Shown here one piece after another: positions 15,664 to 24,764 of a DNA stretch of 64,000 nucleotides. The stretch is taken from the NCBI GenBank assembly GCA_022729235.1, contig JALDAJ010000001.1, forward strand, positions 824,442-888,441. The letters are read 5' to 3'. The notes beneath the pieces are model-generated. The model was not told the origin of the DNA. It ran no database searches and saw only the letters and a program-made list of their open reading frames with translations. Each line of letters begins with the position of its first letter. Within the stretch, counting starts at the first letter, position 1. The translations under genes and the position numbers were made by a program. The DNA comes from Candidatus Nanohalarchaeota archaeon (GTDB lineage: Archaea > Nanohalarchaeota > Nanosalinia > Nanosalinales > Nanosalinaceae).

Positions 15664-16095
15664 TTAAAGTGTCTATTTTGCTGGACACAGGTTTCTTCAA
15701 GTCTCGAATTAGAGAAGCTATTGATGGAAGACCTTATCTCAGAATGGCGCAGTAGTCAAGTAGAAGTAGAACCAGAGACTGTGATAGGCTCTGAACACAG
15801 TTTGGAGGATATTAAAAAGCAAGTTCGGAAAATGTCAGAGGCGCAGAAGAAGAATTTTCTTTACAGGATGCTGGCGCAGACTCACGCCAAGGGCAGTAAC
15901 ACTACTAGAGAGGAGATGGAATCTATCATATTAACCACGATAAAAATTATGCGTCACTACGAGTCCTTGAAGGCGCAGAGAGACAAGTTCTCTGAATCAG
16001 TTGAAGAAGTAGAAGGATAGAACTTAAATTTCCTTGTAGAGTTTCCTAGATGATTAAAGTGTCGGTTTGCGCCTACGCACCATTCTTAAAGTGTC
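15664..16095 (+). repeat. Three copies of TTAAAGTGTC around a small gene
   Basis: The 10-mer TTAAAGTGTC occurs at 15664-15673, 16054-16063 and 16086-16095, all in the same orientation. One copy is upstream of the 99-codon gene and two, 32 bases apart, lie just before the recombinase start at 16126. They look like operator sites or sparse iterons for an element-encoded binding protein (inference). Confidence 0.5.
15724..16020 (+). CDS. Small hypothetical protein between helicase and recombinase
   Basis: ATG at 15724 (an adjacent TTG at 15721 is less likely) gives 98 residues beginning MEDLISEWRSSQVEVEPETV. It is mostly helical and Lys/Glu-rich (LEDIKKQVRKMSEAQKKNFLYRML ... YESLKAQRDKFSESVEEVEG). 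It is flanked on both sides by the TTAAAGTGTC repeats, so it is a candidate for the protein that binds them. No family recognised. Confidence 0.5.
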   Translation: MEDLISEWRSSQVEVEPETVIGSEHSLEDIKKQVRKMSEAQKKNFLYRMLAQTHAKGSNTTREEMESIILTTIKIMRHYESLKAQRDKFSESVEEVEG

Positions 16096-16125
16096 GAATG
16101 GGAAAATAAACAGGTTTATTTTCAT

Positions 16126-17223
16126 ATGAATGAAGAAGACGTCGATGAAACCATAGATGAAATCTTTGATGATTATGCCCAGTACCAGGAAGAAAACTAC
16201 ATAGACTTCGACAAGTTCCTCAACCACTATCGAGGCGAACTCTCCAAGAACACCTTGGTTACCTACGGAAGAGCTTTGAAGTTCATCGACTTTGACCCTC
16301 TAGCAGATTCCCCAGAACCTGAGTGCCTGGATGAAGAAGAACAGGAAAAGTTTGACCTGTCGCAGTTTGAAAGTCTTTGGTCAAAGCGGAAAATGAAGGA
16401 AGTATGTGGGAAGGTTGACAAAAATCGTGCTACCAGGAACAGACAGTCGTACCTCTGCTGGCTCGCTCTCAAGAAATACTACAAAGCGGTAGGTGAAGCA
16501 GGGAGAATTGAAGAACTCCCGAATTCCTCTGATTTTGATAATAGAAGCAGTAGCGGAGATACAAGCGATACTGATGACTATGTAAAGGTCAGTCTTGAGG
16601 AAAGCCAGATAGAACAAATGATGGATGTAGCAGATGAAAAAATGAAGAATGCGCTGATTAATCTTTACCACGGAGGTATGAGAAGCTATGAGCTACTTCA
16701 CGCAACATACAAGTGGTACGATTTCTCTTTGGAGGGACGAATAGAGGTAGAAGTCCCAGCTAAGTATGCGAAAGGTCGCCGAGGGAATCGTTCCTCTGAA
16801 AAACTCTATATTAAAGAAGAGTTCCAGGAAGCTCTCCAAAACTACATTTTGGATGTTCACAATTTCGATGGAAGTTACAGTGACTTTCTGAAACAGGTAG
16901 ATGAGGGTAAGGAGCAGTATCTGTTCAACTTCAAACAGGAAACGAATAAGTCATTCAAAGATTTGAGGGTAGAACGCTGGCGTCTATGGGAGTCTATCCG
17001 CTCTGTGGCGAAGGATGCAGGTCTTAATGAGGAAGATGTGAAGAGCTTAAGCAGTCACGATTTTCGCACGAACCAAATCCGAAAAGTCTATGACACCGTT
17101 AATGACCTTAAGAGGACTGCCCTGGTTGCACGGCACGCTTCATCGAATACTACAGAAAAATTTTACCTAAACAAGGATGAGCAAGAAAAACTGGAAACCT
17201 ACAAAGAAGCATTTGAAGAATGA
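16126..17223 (+). CDS. Tyrosine recombinase/phage-type integrase
   Basis: A 365-residue protein. A SAM-like core-binding N-terminal domain (about 20-115, with FLNHYRGELSKNTLVTYGRAL) is followed by a catalytic domain. The expected residues are present: Arg in GMRSYELLHATYKW (near 185), Lys in the beta hairpin (AKGRRGN), H-x-x-R in LSSHDFRTNQIRK, the second His region ARHASS and the nucleophile Tyr in TTEKFYLNKDE. It is the second recombinase of the element and lies beside the MCM gene. It could resolve multimers or act as an alternative integrase. Confidence 0.85.
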   Translation: MNEEDVDETIDEIFDDYAQYQEENYIDFDKFLNHYRGELSKNTLVTYGRALKFIDFDPLADSPEPECLDEEEQEKFDLSQFESLWSKRKMKEVCGKVDKNRATRNRQSYLCWLALKKYYKAVGEAGRIEELPNSSDFDNRSSSGDTSDTDDYVKVSLEESQIEQMMDVADEKMKNALINLYHGGMRSYELLHATYKWYDFSLEGRIEVEVPAKYAKGRRGNRSSEKLYIKEEFQEALQNYILDVHNFDGSYSDFLKQVDEGKEQYLFNFKQETNKSFKDLRVERWRLWESIRSVAKDAGLNEEDVKSLSSHDFRTNQIRKVYDTVNDLKRTALVARHASSNTTEKFYLNKDEQEKLETYKEAFEE

Positions 17224-17263
17224 AATGAAAAGTCATTTATCTTACTGTTTTGTGAATTAATCT

Positions 17264-17827
17264 ATGAGTTTTGACCTTTCTAAAGAGTATTTTGAACAAG
17301 ATACTGGTTTAGAAGAAAAAGAAAACCTATCAATTGAGGAAGCTCTACAAGAAGTAGATAAGGTTGTCAGTACAACAGAACCAACAGGTTTGTCCTTTGG
17401 AACAGAAGACCACGTACTAGGTTTTGATTATGTGCCTGATGAAGATGAGTGGCGAGTACTTGTAATCTGGCAAAACCAGGAGCGTGACGACCTCAGTCGT
17501 TCAGGACTACCAACAGAGATAGTGAAAGAAGTACTTCAAAAATATTCTGAAGATGGAGAATGGTTGGAGATGCTGGAAAACTGGGAAGGACACGAAGAAG
17601 ACGAAATAGTGGAATTGTTGAAGGAGAAAATAAAATCTACTGACTGGGAACTTAACACAGACTTCAATCCCGCTATGATAGAACTGAGAGCTGAAGACAA
17701 CCAGTTCGTACTTGACCCTGACAAAGCAGAAACAGTAAACAAGGATGAGGTAGGAATATCCATTAACTCACAGAATTACACAGTAATGCTCTCCCAAGAC
17801 GGCTCAATACAATTTATAGAAGAATAA
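17264..17827 (+). CDS. Hypothetical acidic protein, 187 residues
   Basis: A soluble, very acidic protein starting MSFDLSKEYFEQDTGLEEKENLSIEEAL. Two halves each have a strand-rich stretch: LSFGTEDHVLGFDYVPDEDEWRVLVIW near 45-71, and ISINSQNYTVMLSQDGSIQFIEE at the end. A promoter-like AT-rich stretch precedes it. No known family. It follows the recombinase gene in the same direction. Confidence 0.5.
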   Translation: MSFDLSKEYFEQDTGLEEKENLSIEEALQEVDKVVSTTEPTGLSFGTEDHVLGFDYVPDEDEWRVLVIWQNQERDDLSRSGLPTEIVKEVLQKYSEDGEWLEMLENWEGHEEDEIVELLKEKIKSTDWELNTDFNPAMIELRAEDNQFVLDPDKAETVNKDEVGISINSQNYTVMLSQDGSIQFIEE

Positions 17828-17895
17828 TGAAATCAACAACCTGAAAGCTAGAATTAAAGCTTAGCATTAAAACAAATTGACAATAGGGACAAAAA

Positions 17896-18801
17896 ATGGA
17901 AAGAAAAGACTACTTCTACATAACCAGTATCGCCTTCCTATTCCTAATAGTAGTCACAGGCTACAGCAGTAACTTATCAAGCGATGTGAAAAGCCTGACA
18001 GTTGACCCTGTAGCCAACACCTTAGACCAGACACAGACCTGTGAACTAGAAACCTCACTAAACATAGACGATGAAACAGTTATTGCTAATGTAACACACT
18101 TCAGTTCACCTGAAGAAGTAGCAATAGATAGCCACAAAGTCCGTTTGAAGGCTGAAGAAATACAAGACCGTCATCACCGAACAGGAATCGAATACACCTG
18201 TGAAGAAGTATTCGAGGGAGAAGGAGAATACAGTTGTGAAATACAGGGAGAACCACAACCTGAAACAGAACTAGGATTCGTCATCGAACCAGAAACTAAC
18301 TACAACCCATTCCAAGACAGATGCGAATTTGAAGGACACCACCGTGACGAAGACATAGAATGGATAAGAACAGAAAGTTACGCATCAGCAAACCCACAAA
18401 CCAGCCTTGAAGTAACAGATGTAAACATAGATATTGAAGATGTCTCTTGGGGCGAAACAGTAACAGAAGCAGTAGAACACCTAGAAATCACCAACACAGG
18501 AAACACCGAAGTAGAAATATCCGCAACATTCCCAGACGAAGAACAACCAGAAAAACACCTAGAAAACGACAAAGGCTCAATCTTCCTCGGAGAACCAGGA
18601 ATACAAGAACTAGAAACAGAAATATCGCCAGATGAAACAGAAGAAATAGCTGTATACTACCAAGTAAGCCCACAACAAGAATCAGAAAAAGATGAAATAA
18701 CTCCGATAAGAGAAACTGCATATATATTAGTAAACCCAGAACAACCGAATTCAATCGAAACTGCGCAACAAAACTATACAGTTAGCATAGAAATAACATA
18801 G
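17896..18801 (+). CDS. Membrane-anchored extracellular protein
   Basis: A 301-residue protein. An N-terminal hydrophobic segment (YFYITSIAFLFLIVVTGY, about 6-23) acts as a signal anchor, and the rest is acidic and beta-rich. Four cysteines lie in the first half (TCELETS, YTCEEVF, YSCEIQG, DRCEFEG) and could form two disulfides outside the cell. Residues from about 185 (EHLEITNTGNTEVEISATF) look like an Ig-like or NEW3-type domain with a conserved ITNTGN turn. A surface or virion-type role on the element is possible. Function unknown. Confidence 0.6.
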   Translation: MERKDYFYITSIAFLFLIVVTGYSSNLSSDVKSLTVDPVANTLDQTQTCELETSLNIDDETVIANVTHFSSPEEVAIDSHKVRLKAEEIQDRHHRTGIEYTCEEVFEGEGEYSCEIQGEPQPETELGFVIEPETNYNPFQDRCEFEGHHRDEDIEWIRTESYASANPQTSLEVTDVNIDIEDVSWGETVTEAVEHLEITNTGNTEVEISATFPDEEQPEKHLENDKGSIFLGEPGIQELETEISPDETEEIAVYYQVSPQQESEKDEITPIRETAYILVNPEQPNSIETAQQNYTVSIEIT

Positions 18802-18807
18802 CTTTAC

Positions 18808-19137
18808 TCAGTAAATTTCTGATGATTTCGCATCCGTACCTCTATACTTTTCAGGGACTTTCAGAGTGCCTGTAAGCACTTCCTCTGTCTCATTATCTTC
18901 GTCAGCTACTACTACGCTTATCTTCTCCGTTTCTTCAAATGGATACCTGTCAGGGTAAGTCTTCATTCCTTTCTTCTGGATTACGTTGGAGACTGTTTTC
19001 TTCCACTGCTTCTTTGAAAGAGATTTCAAGTCTTTATCTGTCTCTAAAACTGCTATGTTTAGGTATATTTCTTTATTCAGGTTAGGGTGAGGTCGCTCGT
19101 CCATCTCTTTCACGGCTCTTATCCAGGCAGTTTGCAT
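18808..19137 (-). CDS. Hypothetical protein, 109 residues
   Basis: A small Lys-rich protein beginning MQTAWIRAVKEMDERPHPNLNKEIYLN. A basic middle (LSKKQWKKTVSNVIQKKGMK) and an acidic end follow. It is convergent with the surface-protein gene, with only six bases between the stops. No family recognised. Confidence 0.45.
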   Translation of the reverse strand: MQTAWIRAVKEMDERPHPNLNKEIYLNIAVLETDKDLKSLSKKQWKKTVSNVIQKKGMKTYPDRYPFEETEKISVVVADEDNETEEVLTGTLKVPEKYRGTDAKSSEIY

Positions 19138-19173
19138 CAGTTACGACTTCTTTCGACTCATTAAAAATCTAGT

Positions 19174-19215
19174 CCCGACACGTCGGGGAACAGTCTTGAA
19201 ACCTGTATTAACAGG
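19174..19215. promoter_or_regulatory. Two hairpins upstream of the DUF262 gene
   Basis: CCCGAC-AC-GTCGGG at 19174-19187 and CCTGT-ATTA-ACAGG at 19202-19215 lie in the 206-base gap between divergent genes. They may be operator palindromes for either gene. Position alone supports this. Confidence 0.3.
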
Positions 19216-19343
19216 ATTGAAATCTATTTTAGAACGGTTGATTCTTCGTGCGTGCGCCTCGCCGAAGGTCTGGGGTATGTAACTAGGGGTAGGGCGTGTT
19301 TCAGGTCACGTAATTTTTAACTCTGGTAATCTCACCGAAGGTT

Positions 19344-21110
19344 ATGAGTAAGGCGCAAAGTTTCCAAGAAGTTGTAACTAAACAAGTTAAATTCAAGATT
19401 CCTGAGTATCAGAGAAATTATTCCTGGACTGAGGAAGAGTTCCAAGACCTGTGGAGAGACCTAAACAACGTGATGGATAACAGAGAGGCGGAAGGAAACG
19501 GGAGAAACCATTTCTACGGGATGTTTCTCTTTGAAACTGAGGATAATGTTTACAAGATAATAGATGGACAGCAGAGAATCACTACGGCAATCATCTTCTT
19601 GAATGAAATCAAGAACAAGCTAGCTGAGCAAGGATACGATACCGAGGCTGAAAAGATAAAACAGGGCTACATAAAAGACATCAACGGCTACAAACTCCAG
19701 CTTGGAACAGATGAGGATGACCTTGTATTGAAGGACAATATACTAGGTAAGAAAGTTGTTGACAGGGATATAGAAGTAATATCTGACTCTCCTTCTCAGA
19801 ACAAGCTCTTGAGAGCCAAGAAGTTCTTCAGGGAAAAACTGGAGGACAAGGACAAAGAATACCTTCTAGACTTGAAGGAAGAGATAACTAAATTAGAAGT
19901 CCTTACGTATGAAGTAGAGTCTATTATCCGTGCAGTAAAGATTTTCGAAACCGCCAACGACAGAGGACGAGACCTTACAGTCCTGGACAAGACCAAGAGC
20001 TTCCTAATGCTACAAATCTATCTCAACAACCACGAAGGAGAAGAAACAGCAATAAAGGAAGAAATAAATCTTCTACAATCCAGATTCGGAGATATATACG
20101 GTAAAATTGAAGAGATTAATCAGGATAGCCACTGGGGAGACCTATCCGAAGACAACATTCAAAGATTCCACTACATTCTATGGGACACTGAATGGAGCTC
20201 AAGCAGAGGAGAAAGATACCACCAGAACCTGCTAGAAAACCTGAAGCAGAAAATCAGAGAAAGTGAAACGCCTTTAGAGGATATTGAAAATTATTCGAAG
20301 CAGTTAAAGACCGCTTTTGTGGCGCAGGAACAACTGACGAAGAAATCTGAGGATAGCAGAGAAAAGTACCTGATTAAACGGATGGAACTTATGGGAAGTA
20401 TGGGTAATATCAGACCCTTGCTACTGGCTCTGCGCCTCAAGAAAGATTCTCTAGGAGAAGACAACTATATCGAAATTCTAGAGCTAGTAGAGACACTAGC
20501 GGTCAGGATGTATTCAATTCTTCAAAGACCTGCCTACACTGCTAGATACAAGATATACAACCTGGCTAGAGATGTTTACCAGGAAAACGTTTCAGTAGAA
20601 GAAATCAAAGAAAAACTGATAGATATAATAGAGGATAAAGCAAGTGATGAAGCAGTAAGAGAAGCTCTTACAGAGGAATACGATGATTTCTACAAAGACT
20701 TTGGGAAACAGGAAATCAGGTTTTTACTCTACTTCTATGAAGAACACAAACAGACAGAGTCGGACAGACAGAAAATGCCTTTCAACTTGGAAGAATGGGT
20801 GAACGGAAAACTAGTCGGCGCAGACAAAGATACAAACATAGAAGTTGAACATATCCATCCACAGTCTCCGAACGAAGACCTAGACCTAGAGGAAGATAAA
20901 CACAGGCTCGGAAATCTTTCAATTCTACCTGAAGGAGAGAACAAATCACTTCAGAACGCAGTTCAAGCCGACAAAGAAGAAGCATACAAACACGTAAACC
21001 TAGATATGAATAAGGACATAGTTCCCGATTTAACTGACTGGGGCAAAGATACAATTGAGAACAGAGAAGAGGAGATAGTTAATCATATCTTGGAACGCTG
21101 GAGCTACTAA
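19344..21110 (+). CDS. GmrSD-like type IV restriction protein (DUF262 + DUF1524)
   Basis: A 588-residue protein with both halves of the GmrSD architecture. The N-terminal DUF262 domain has FKIPEYQRNYSWTEEEFQDLW (near 18-38) and the nucleotide-site motif IIDGQQRITTAI (near 72-83). The C-terminal DUF1524 domain has the HNH-like nuclease site VEHIHPQSPNEDLDL and HRLGNLSILPEGENKSLQNA (near 500-545). GmrSD enzymes cut glucosylated hydroxymethylcytosine DNA using NTP; close relatives have other targets. It heads a block of defence-like genes in the same direction. It could act alone or with the methyltransferase and helicase that follow. Confidence 0.85.
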   Translation: MSKAQSFQEVVTKQVKFKIPEYQRNYSWTEEEFQDLWRDLNNVMDNREAEGNGRNHFYGMFLFETEDNVYKIIDGQQRITTAIIFLNEIKNKLAEQGYDTEAEKIKQGYIKDINGYKLQLGTDEDDLVLKDNILGKKVVDRDIEVISDSPSQNKLLRAKKFFREKLEDKDKEYLLDLKEEITKLEVLTYEVESIIRAVKIFETANDRGRDLTVLDKTKSFLMLQIYLNNHEGEETAIKEEINLLQSRFGDIYGKIEEINQDSHWGDLSEDNIQRFHYILWDTEWSSSRGERYHQNLLENLKQKIRESETPLEDIENYSKQLKTAFVAQEQLTKKSEDSREKYLIKRMELMGSMGNIRPLLLALRLKKDSLGEDNYIEILELVETLAVRMYSILQRPAYTARYKIYNLARDVYQENVSVEEIKEKLIDIIEDKASDEAVREALTEEYDDFYKDFGKQEIRFLLYFYEEHKQTESDRQKMPFNLEEWVNGKLVGADKDTNIEVEHIHPQSPNEDLDLEEDKHRLGNLSILPEGENKSLQNAVQADKEEAYKHVNLDMNKDIVPDLTDWGKDTIENREEEIVNHILERWSY

Positions 21111-21158
21111 ATGACTTCACTGGAAAGAATTAAAACCAATTTTGTGTGATGTAGTATT

Positions 21159-24100
21159 ATGCCGTATTCGAAGATAACTTCTTCAGATATAGCGAATTGG
21201 GACTCTATAGATAAAATCGCTGAATCTCTAGAGAAAAGAGGCTTGGAGCGTGAAAAGAATCTTTCAGAACACGACGATGAAATTGTATTGAGAATAAATG
21301 ACGACGAATTTGTTGCTGTAGTGAAGGCAGAGGAAGGAAAGAAAGCATCGGATTATCGAACCAGAATGGACTCAGCAAGGCACACACAAGTTGTTTCTAC
21401 CACAGATTTCGAAAACTTTACTTTCACAAGCAGAAGACGTTCCTGGGATAAACACGGACGAATTCAATACCAGAAATTCTCCTTCAGCAAAGACCAGTTC
21501 ACAGGACGTGGAGAAAAAAGGTCAGTCCTAGAAAAACTCAACAATATAGAATATGGTGACTCTAGAACTATAGACCAGATTTACGAAACACAGAAAGTTG
21601 TCAAGAAATTCTACGACGAGTTCGAAGAAATTAAAGCTGAGATGGTCAGAAATGTAGAGAATATACCTGAAGACAGAGGAGATGCAAAACAAAATTACGC
21701 TCAGACTATTTTTGACCGACTGATTTTCCTTTACTTTATCCAAGAGAAAAAGCTTCTAGACTACAAGAAGGACTACCTCAGACGACATCACGAAAGAATT
21801 ACAGAAGAAGGTGAAGATGTATACGAGGAATTTTACGAACCATTATTCTTCAAACTGTTATCTGAAGGAGCAAAAGATACTGAGTTCGGAGAATTACCGT
21901 ACCTGAACGGAGGGCTTTTCAGCAAGACGAGAATCGAAGAAGAATTCCCAGAAGCAAGGCTTGGAAGCGGTGTGGAAGAAACCAACGAACTATTCGAAGA
22001 AATACTTGACTTCCTCGACAGTTGGAACTGGCACGCTGACGAAAGATTAGATATAGTAGACCCGAACAGAGTGAGTCCAGAACTTCTCGGGCATATTTTC
22101 GAGAAAACAGTCAATCAGAAAGAAATGGGGGCATACTACACGCCAGAAGAAATCACCCATTTTATGGCGAGAAACTCCATTCATCCATATATTATAGACA
22201 GGCTGAATGAGAAATTCGATACTAACTACGAAGAAATAGACGAAGTATTCAACTTAGACGAATATGAGGAAGACGAAGAAACTTACGAACACGATGAAAC
22301 GAGAATCGGAGAACTGGACGGAATAAACCGAGAAGAAGTAGAACATCTCTACTTCGAAGTTCTTGAAGACCTGAAGGTTCTCGACCCTGCAGTAGGTTCT
22401 GGAGCATTCCTGCTCGCAGCCCAAGAAGTCCTACTAGACGTATACCTTTCCTGCATCGAATATTTCCAGAAGCTCGACGAAGAACAGAAATGGGAGATGA
22501 CACCGCAAATAACGGAGTTTGTCCAGGAGCTAGAGGAAGGAACGCAGAGCGAATCGATGCACGCCAAGAGAGAAATTATTCTACAGAACCTCTACGGTGT
22601 CGATATTGACAGAGGGGCAACAGAAATCTGTAAGCTCCGACTATGGTTATCAATTGTCGCAGACCTCGAAGAAGGGAAAGACCCGACAGAAGTTGAAACT
22701 CTCCCGAACATCGATTTCAATATCAGACAAGGAAACAGTCTTGTCGGTTTTACACAGCCACTGGACAAAGCTCTTGACGGCGGCTCTAGTGGTCAGAACA
22801 CCCAGTCCAGCCTTCATCATTTTAATGAAGACTCCATAAAGGAGAAATACGAAGACATTATTGACGCAATTGAGAAGCATAAACGTGCAGATAGCAGTAA
22901 GGAGGCAGAAAAATATAGGAAAGATGCAGAAGAACTTCTTAGCAAATATAGAAGTGAACCTAACCAGAAGATAAAGAAGCAGTTTGAAAATGCGGGGGCA
23001 GAGGTTGATAAAGATACAATAGAAGACTTCTCTCCGTTCCACTGGGTTTTAGAATTCGCTGAGGTTTATTCTGAGGGCGGATTTGATGTAATTGTCGGAA
23101 ACCCGCCTTGGGAACAGCTTAAACCGCTGAGAGATGAGTATTTCGAACAGTTCGATGCTACATTTAGAGGTCTAAAACCTGATGAAAAGAAGGAGAGGAA
23201 GAAAGAGCTATTGGAAGACCCTGAAATCGAAGCGGGATGGGAAGAATACCAGAGAGAAATAGATATTCAATCCACCTACTTTAAGAAATCGGGCGTGTAT
23301 CAATTCCAGCAGCCAGTTGTAGATGGCAGGAAGCACGGGACGGAGAGAGAGCTAGCTGCTCTATTTTTGGAGAGAGTTTTCTCTTTAGCGGATGAAGAAG
23401 GTTATGTATCTCAAATTTTACCTGGAAAAATCTGGAATGGTAGTTCAGCGAAAGATTTGCGGATGCATTTGCTTAACGGAACGAACATCCGTTCTCTGGT
23501 AACGTTTGAAAATAAAGGAATATTCAGCGATATACATCCTCAATATAGATTTGGAGTAGTTGTGTTTGAGAACCAGGACGAGACTGAAGAATTAGAAGGT
23601 ATTTTCGGACAAACAGAAACTGATATTCTAGAGAGATTAGATGACGCTAGTGTCCAGATTCCAAAAGAAGTTCTGGCTAAATTTTCACCAGAAGCTCGCA
23701 CTTTCCCAACCATTAAGTCAGAAGAAGATGTCAAAGCTCTCAAGCCTATCTTAGATTATCCGCCTATAGGGGATGATATAGAGAATAAGTGGGTCGTGCA
23801 AAGCTATAGAGAACTAGACAGAACGAATGACTCAGATAGATTTGTTGAAAAAGAAAAAGGCGATTATCCAATATACAGCGGAGGCAACATCTTCCAGTTC
23901 TGTTACAAAGATGTAGATGGAATTAGTCTGGAAGACACTGAATTCTGGAGTGTTGATGAAGAAAAAGACCCTGAAGTGAGTGCAAAGAGAAGAATCAGAG
24001 AGAAGAACACCTTGGAGCTAAAGAAGCAACTATACCAGGCTTTCGATGGAAGTGGTTCTCAAAAGAAATTTGTTAATGAATTATTAGAAAAGAAAAGAGG

Positions 24101-24764
24101 TAGAAGTCTAGAGCTAGATGATGTGTTGCTCGACTGTAGGACTTTCAGAATTGCTTATAGGTATGTAGCCAGACAGACGGATGAACGCTCTATGATTGCT
24201 TCTGTTTTGCCCAAAGGAGTAGTTACCAGAAATCAAGCACCGACGGTCAGACCTTTCGAAATAAACCCTTCTAAGGATGACCTTGATTCTGAAGACCTGC
24301 ACAGTTGCTACGAGGAGATTTTCTCTACCGAAGAACTCTTTTACGCTGTAGGAATTATGAACAGTCTGCCTTTCGACTTCGTGATGCGAATGAAAGCTGA
24401 CGCCTCAATTCCTGCTTACAGACTTGAAGAAACTCAAGCACCTCGTCTGACCGAAGGCGACAAATGGTTTGAATTTATATGGGAGCGGGCTGCGAAGCTA
24501 AACGCTTATGATGAAGAATTCAAGGAAGTCCGAGAGGAACTTGATATTGAGGCTGTAAAAGAGGGAGAGAAAAGAAAAGAACTTCAGGCAGAGATTGATG
24601 CAGCAGCTTTCAAAGCCTATGGTGTGGAAGATAATGAGGCTAGGCACATACTCGATACTTTCCATAAGGTCAATAATCCTCGAATGATGGATGACGAGTA
24701 TTTTGATATGGTTTGGGACAAATATCAGGATTTAAAGGAGAAAAAGGAGGTAGTAGCTGAATAA
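21159..24764 (+). CDS. Large Eco57I-type adenine-N6 DNA methyltransferase
   Basis: A 1201-residue protein with an Eco57I/PglX-like core: AYYTPEEITHFMAR near 325, SAM motif I LDPAVGSGAFLLAAQ near 407, GVDIDRGATEICKLRLWLSIV near 480, and catalytic motif IV VGNPPW near 645. The N-terminal 300 residues carry an N-x-x-x-x-FDRLIFLYFIQEKKLL helix typical of these enzymes. The C-terminal 500 residues probably recognise the target sequence. Its stop overlaps the start of the helicase gene. Expected role: marks host DNA, or forms a restriction complex with the helicase. No proven nuclease domain is visible in it. Confidence 0.87.
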   Translation: MPYSKITSSDIANWDSIDKIAESLEKRGLEREKNLSEHDDEIVLRINDDEFVAVVKAEEGKKASDYRTRMDSARHTQVVSTTDFENFTFTSRRRSWDKHGRIQYQKFSFSKDQFTGRGEKRSVLEKLNNIEYGDSRTIDQIYETQKVVKKFYDEFEEIKAEMVRNVENIPEDRGDAKQNYAQTIFDRLIFLYFIQEKKLLDYKKDYLRRHHERITEEGEDVYEEFYEPLFFKLLSEGAKDTEFGELPYLNGGLFSKTRIEEEFPEARLGSGVEETNELFEEILDFLDSWNWHADERLDIVDPNRVSPELLGHIFEKTVNQKEMGAYYTPEEITHFMARNSIHPYIIDRLNEKFDTNYEEIDEVFNLDEYEEDEETYEHDETRIGELDGINREEVEHLYFEVLEDLKVLDPAVGSGAFLLAAQEVLLDVYLSCIEYFQKLDEEQKWEMTPQITEFVQELEEGTQSESMHAKREIILQNLYGVDIDRGATEICKLRLWLSIVADLEEGKDPTEVETLPNIDFNIRQGNSLVGFTQPLDKALDGGSSGQNTQSSLHHFNEDSIKEKYEDIIDAIEKHKRADSSKEAEKYRKDAEELLSKYRSEPNQKIKKQFENAGAEVDKDTIEDFSPFHWVLEFAEVYSEGGFDVIVGNPPWEQLKPLRDEYFEQFDATFRGLKPDEKKERKKELLEDPEIEAGWEEYQREIDIQSTYFKKSGVYQFQQPVVDGRKHGTERELAALFLERVFSLADEEGYVSQILPGKIWNGSSAKDLRMHLLNGTNIRSLVTFENKGIFSDIHPQYRFGVVVFENQDETEELEGIFGQTETDILERLDDASVQIPKEVLAKFSPEARTFPTIKSEEDVKALKPILDYPPIGDDIENKWVVQSYRELDRTNDSDRFVEKEKGDYPIYSGGNIFQFCYKDVDGISLEDTEFWSVDEEKDPEVSAKRRIREKNTLELKKQLYQAFDGSGSQKKFVNELLEKKRGRSLELDDVLLDCRTFRIAYRYVARQTDERSMIASVLPKGVVTRNQAPTVRPFEINPSKDDLDSEDLHSCYEEIFSTEELFYAVGIMNSLPFDFVMRMKADASIPAYRLEETQAPRLTEGDKWFEFIWERAAKLNAYDEEFKEVREELDIEAVKEGEKRKELQAEIDAAAFKAYGVEDNEARHILDTFHKVNNPRMMDDEYFDMVWDKYQDLKEKKEVVAE

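Noticed and set aside
19198-19224. GAAACCTGTATTAACAGGATTGAAATC as a possible CRISPR repeat
   Set aside because: It has a repeat-like ATTGAAAT end but occurs once; no spacing pattern follows. (Only the pattern is cited; it is split by a hairpin.)
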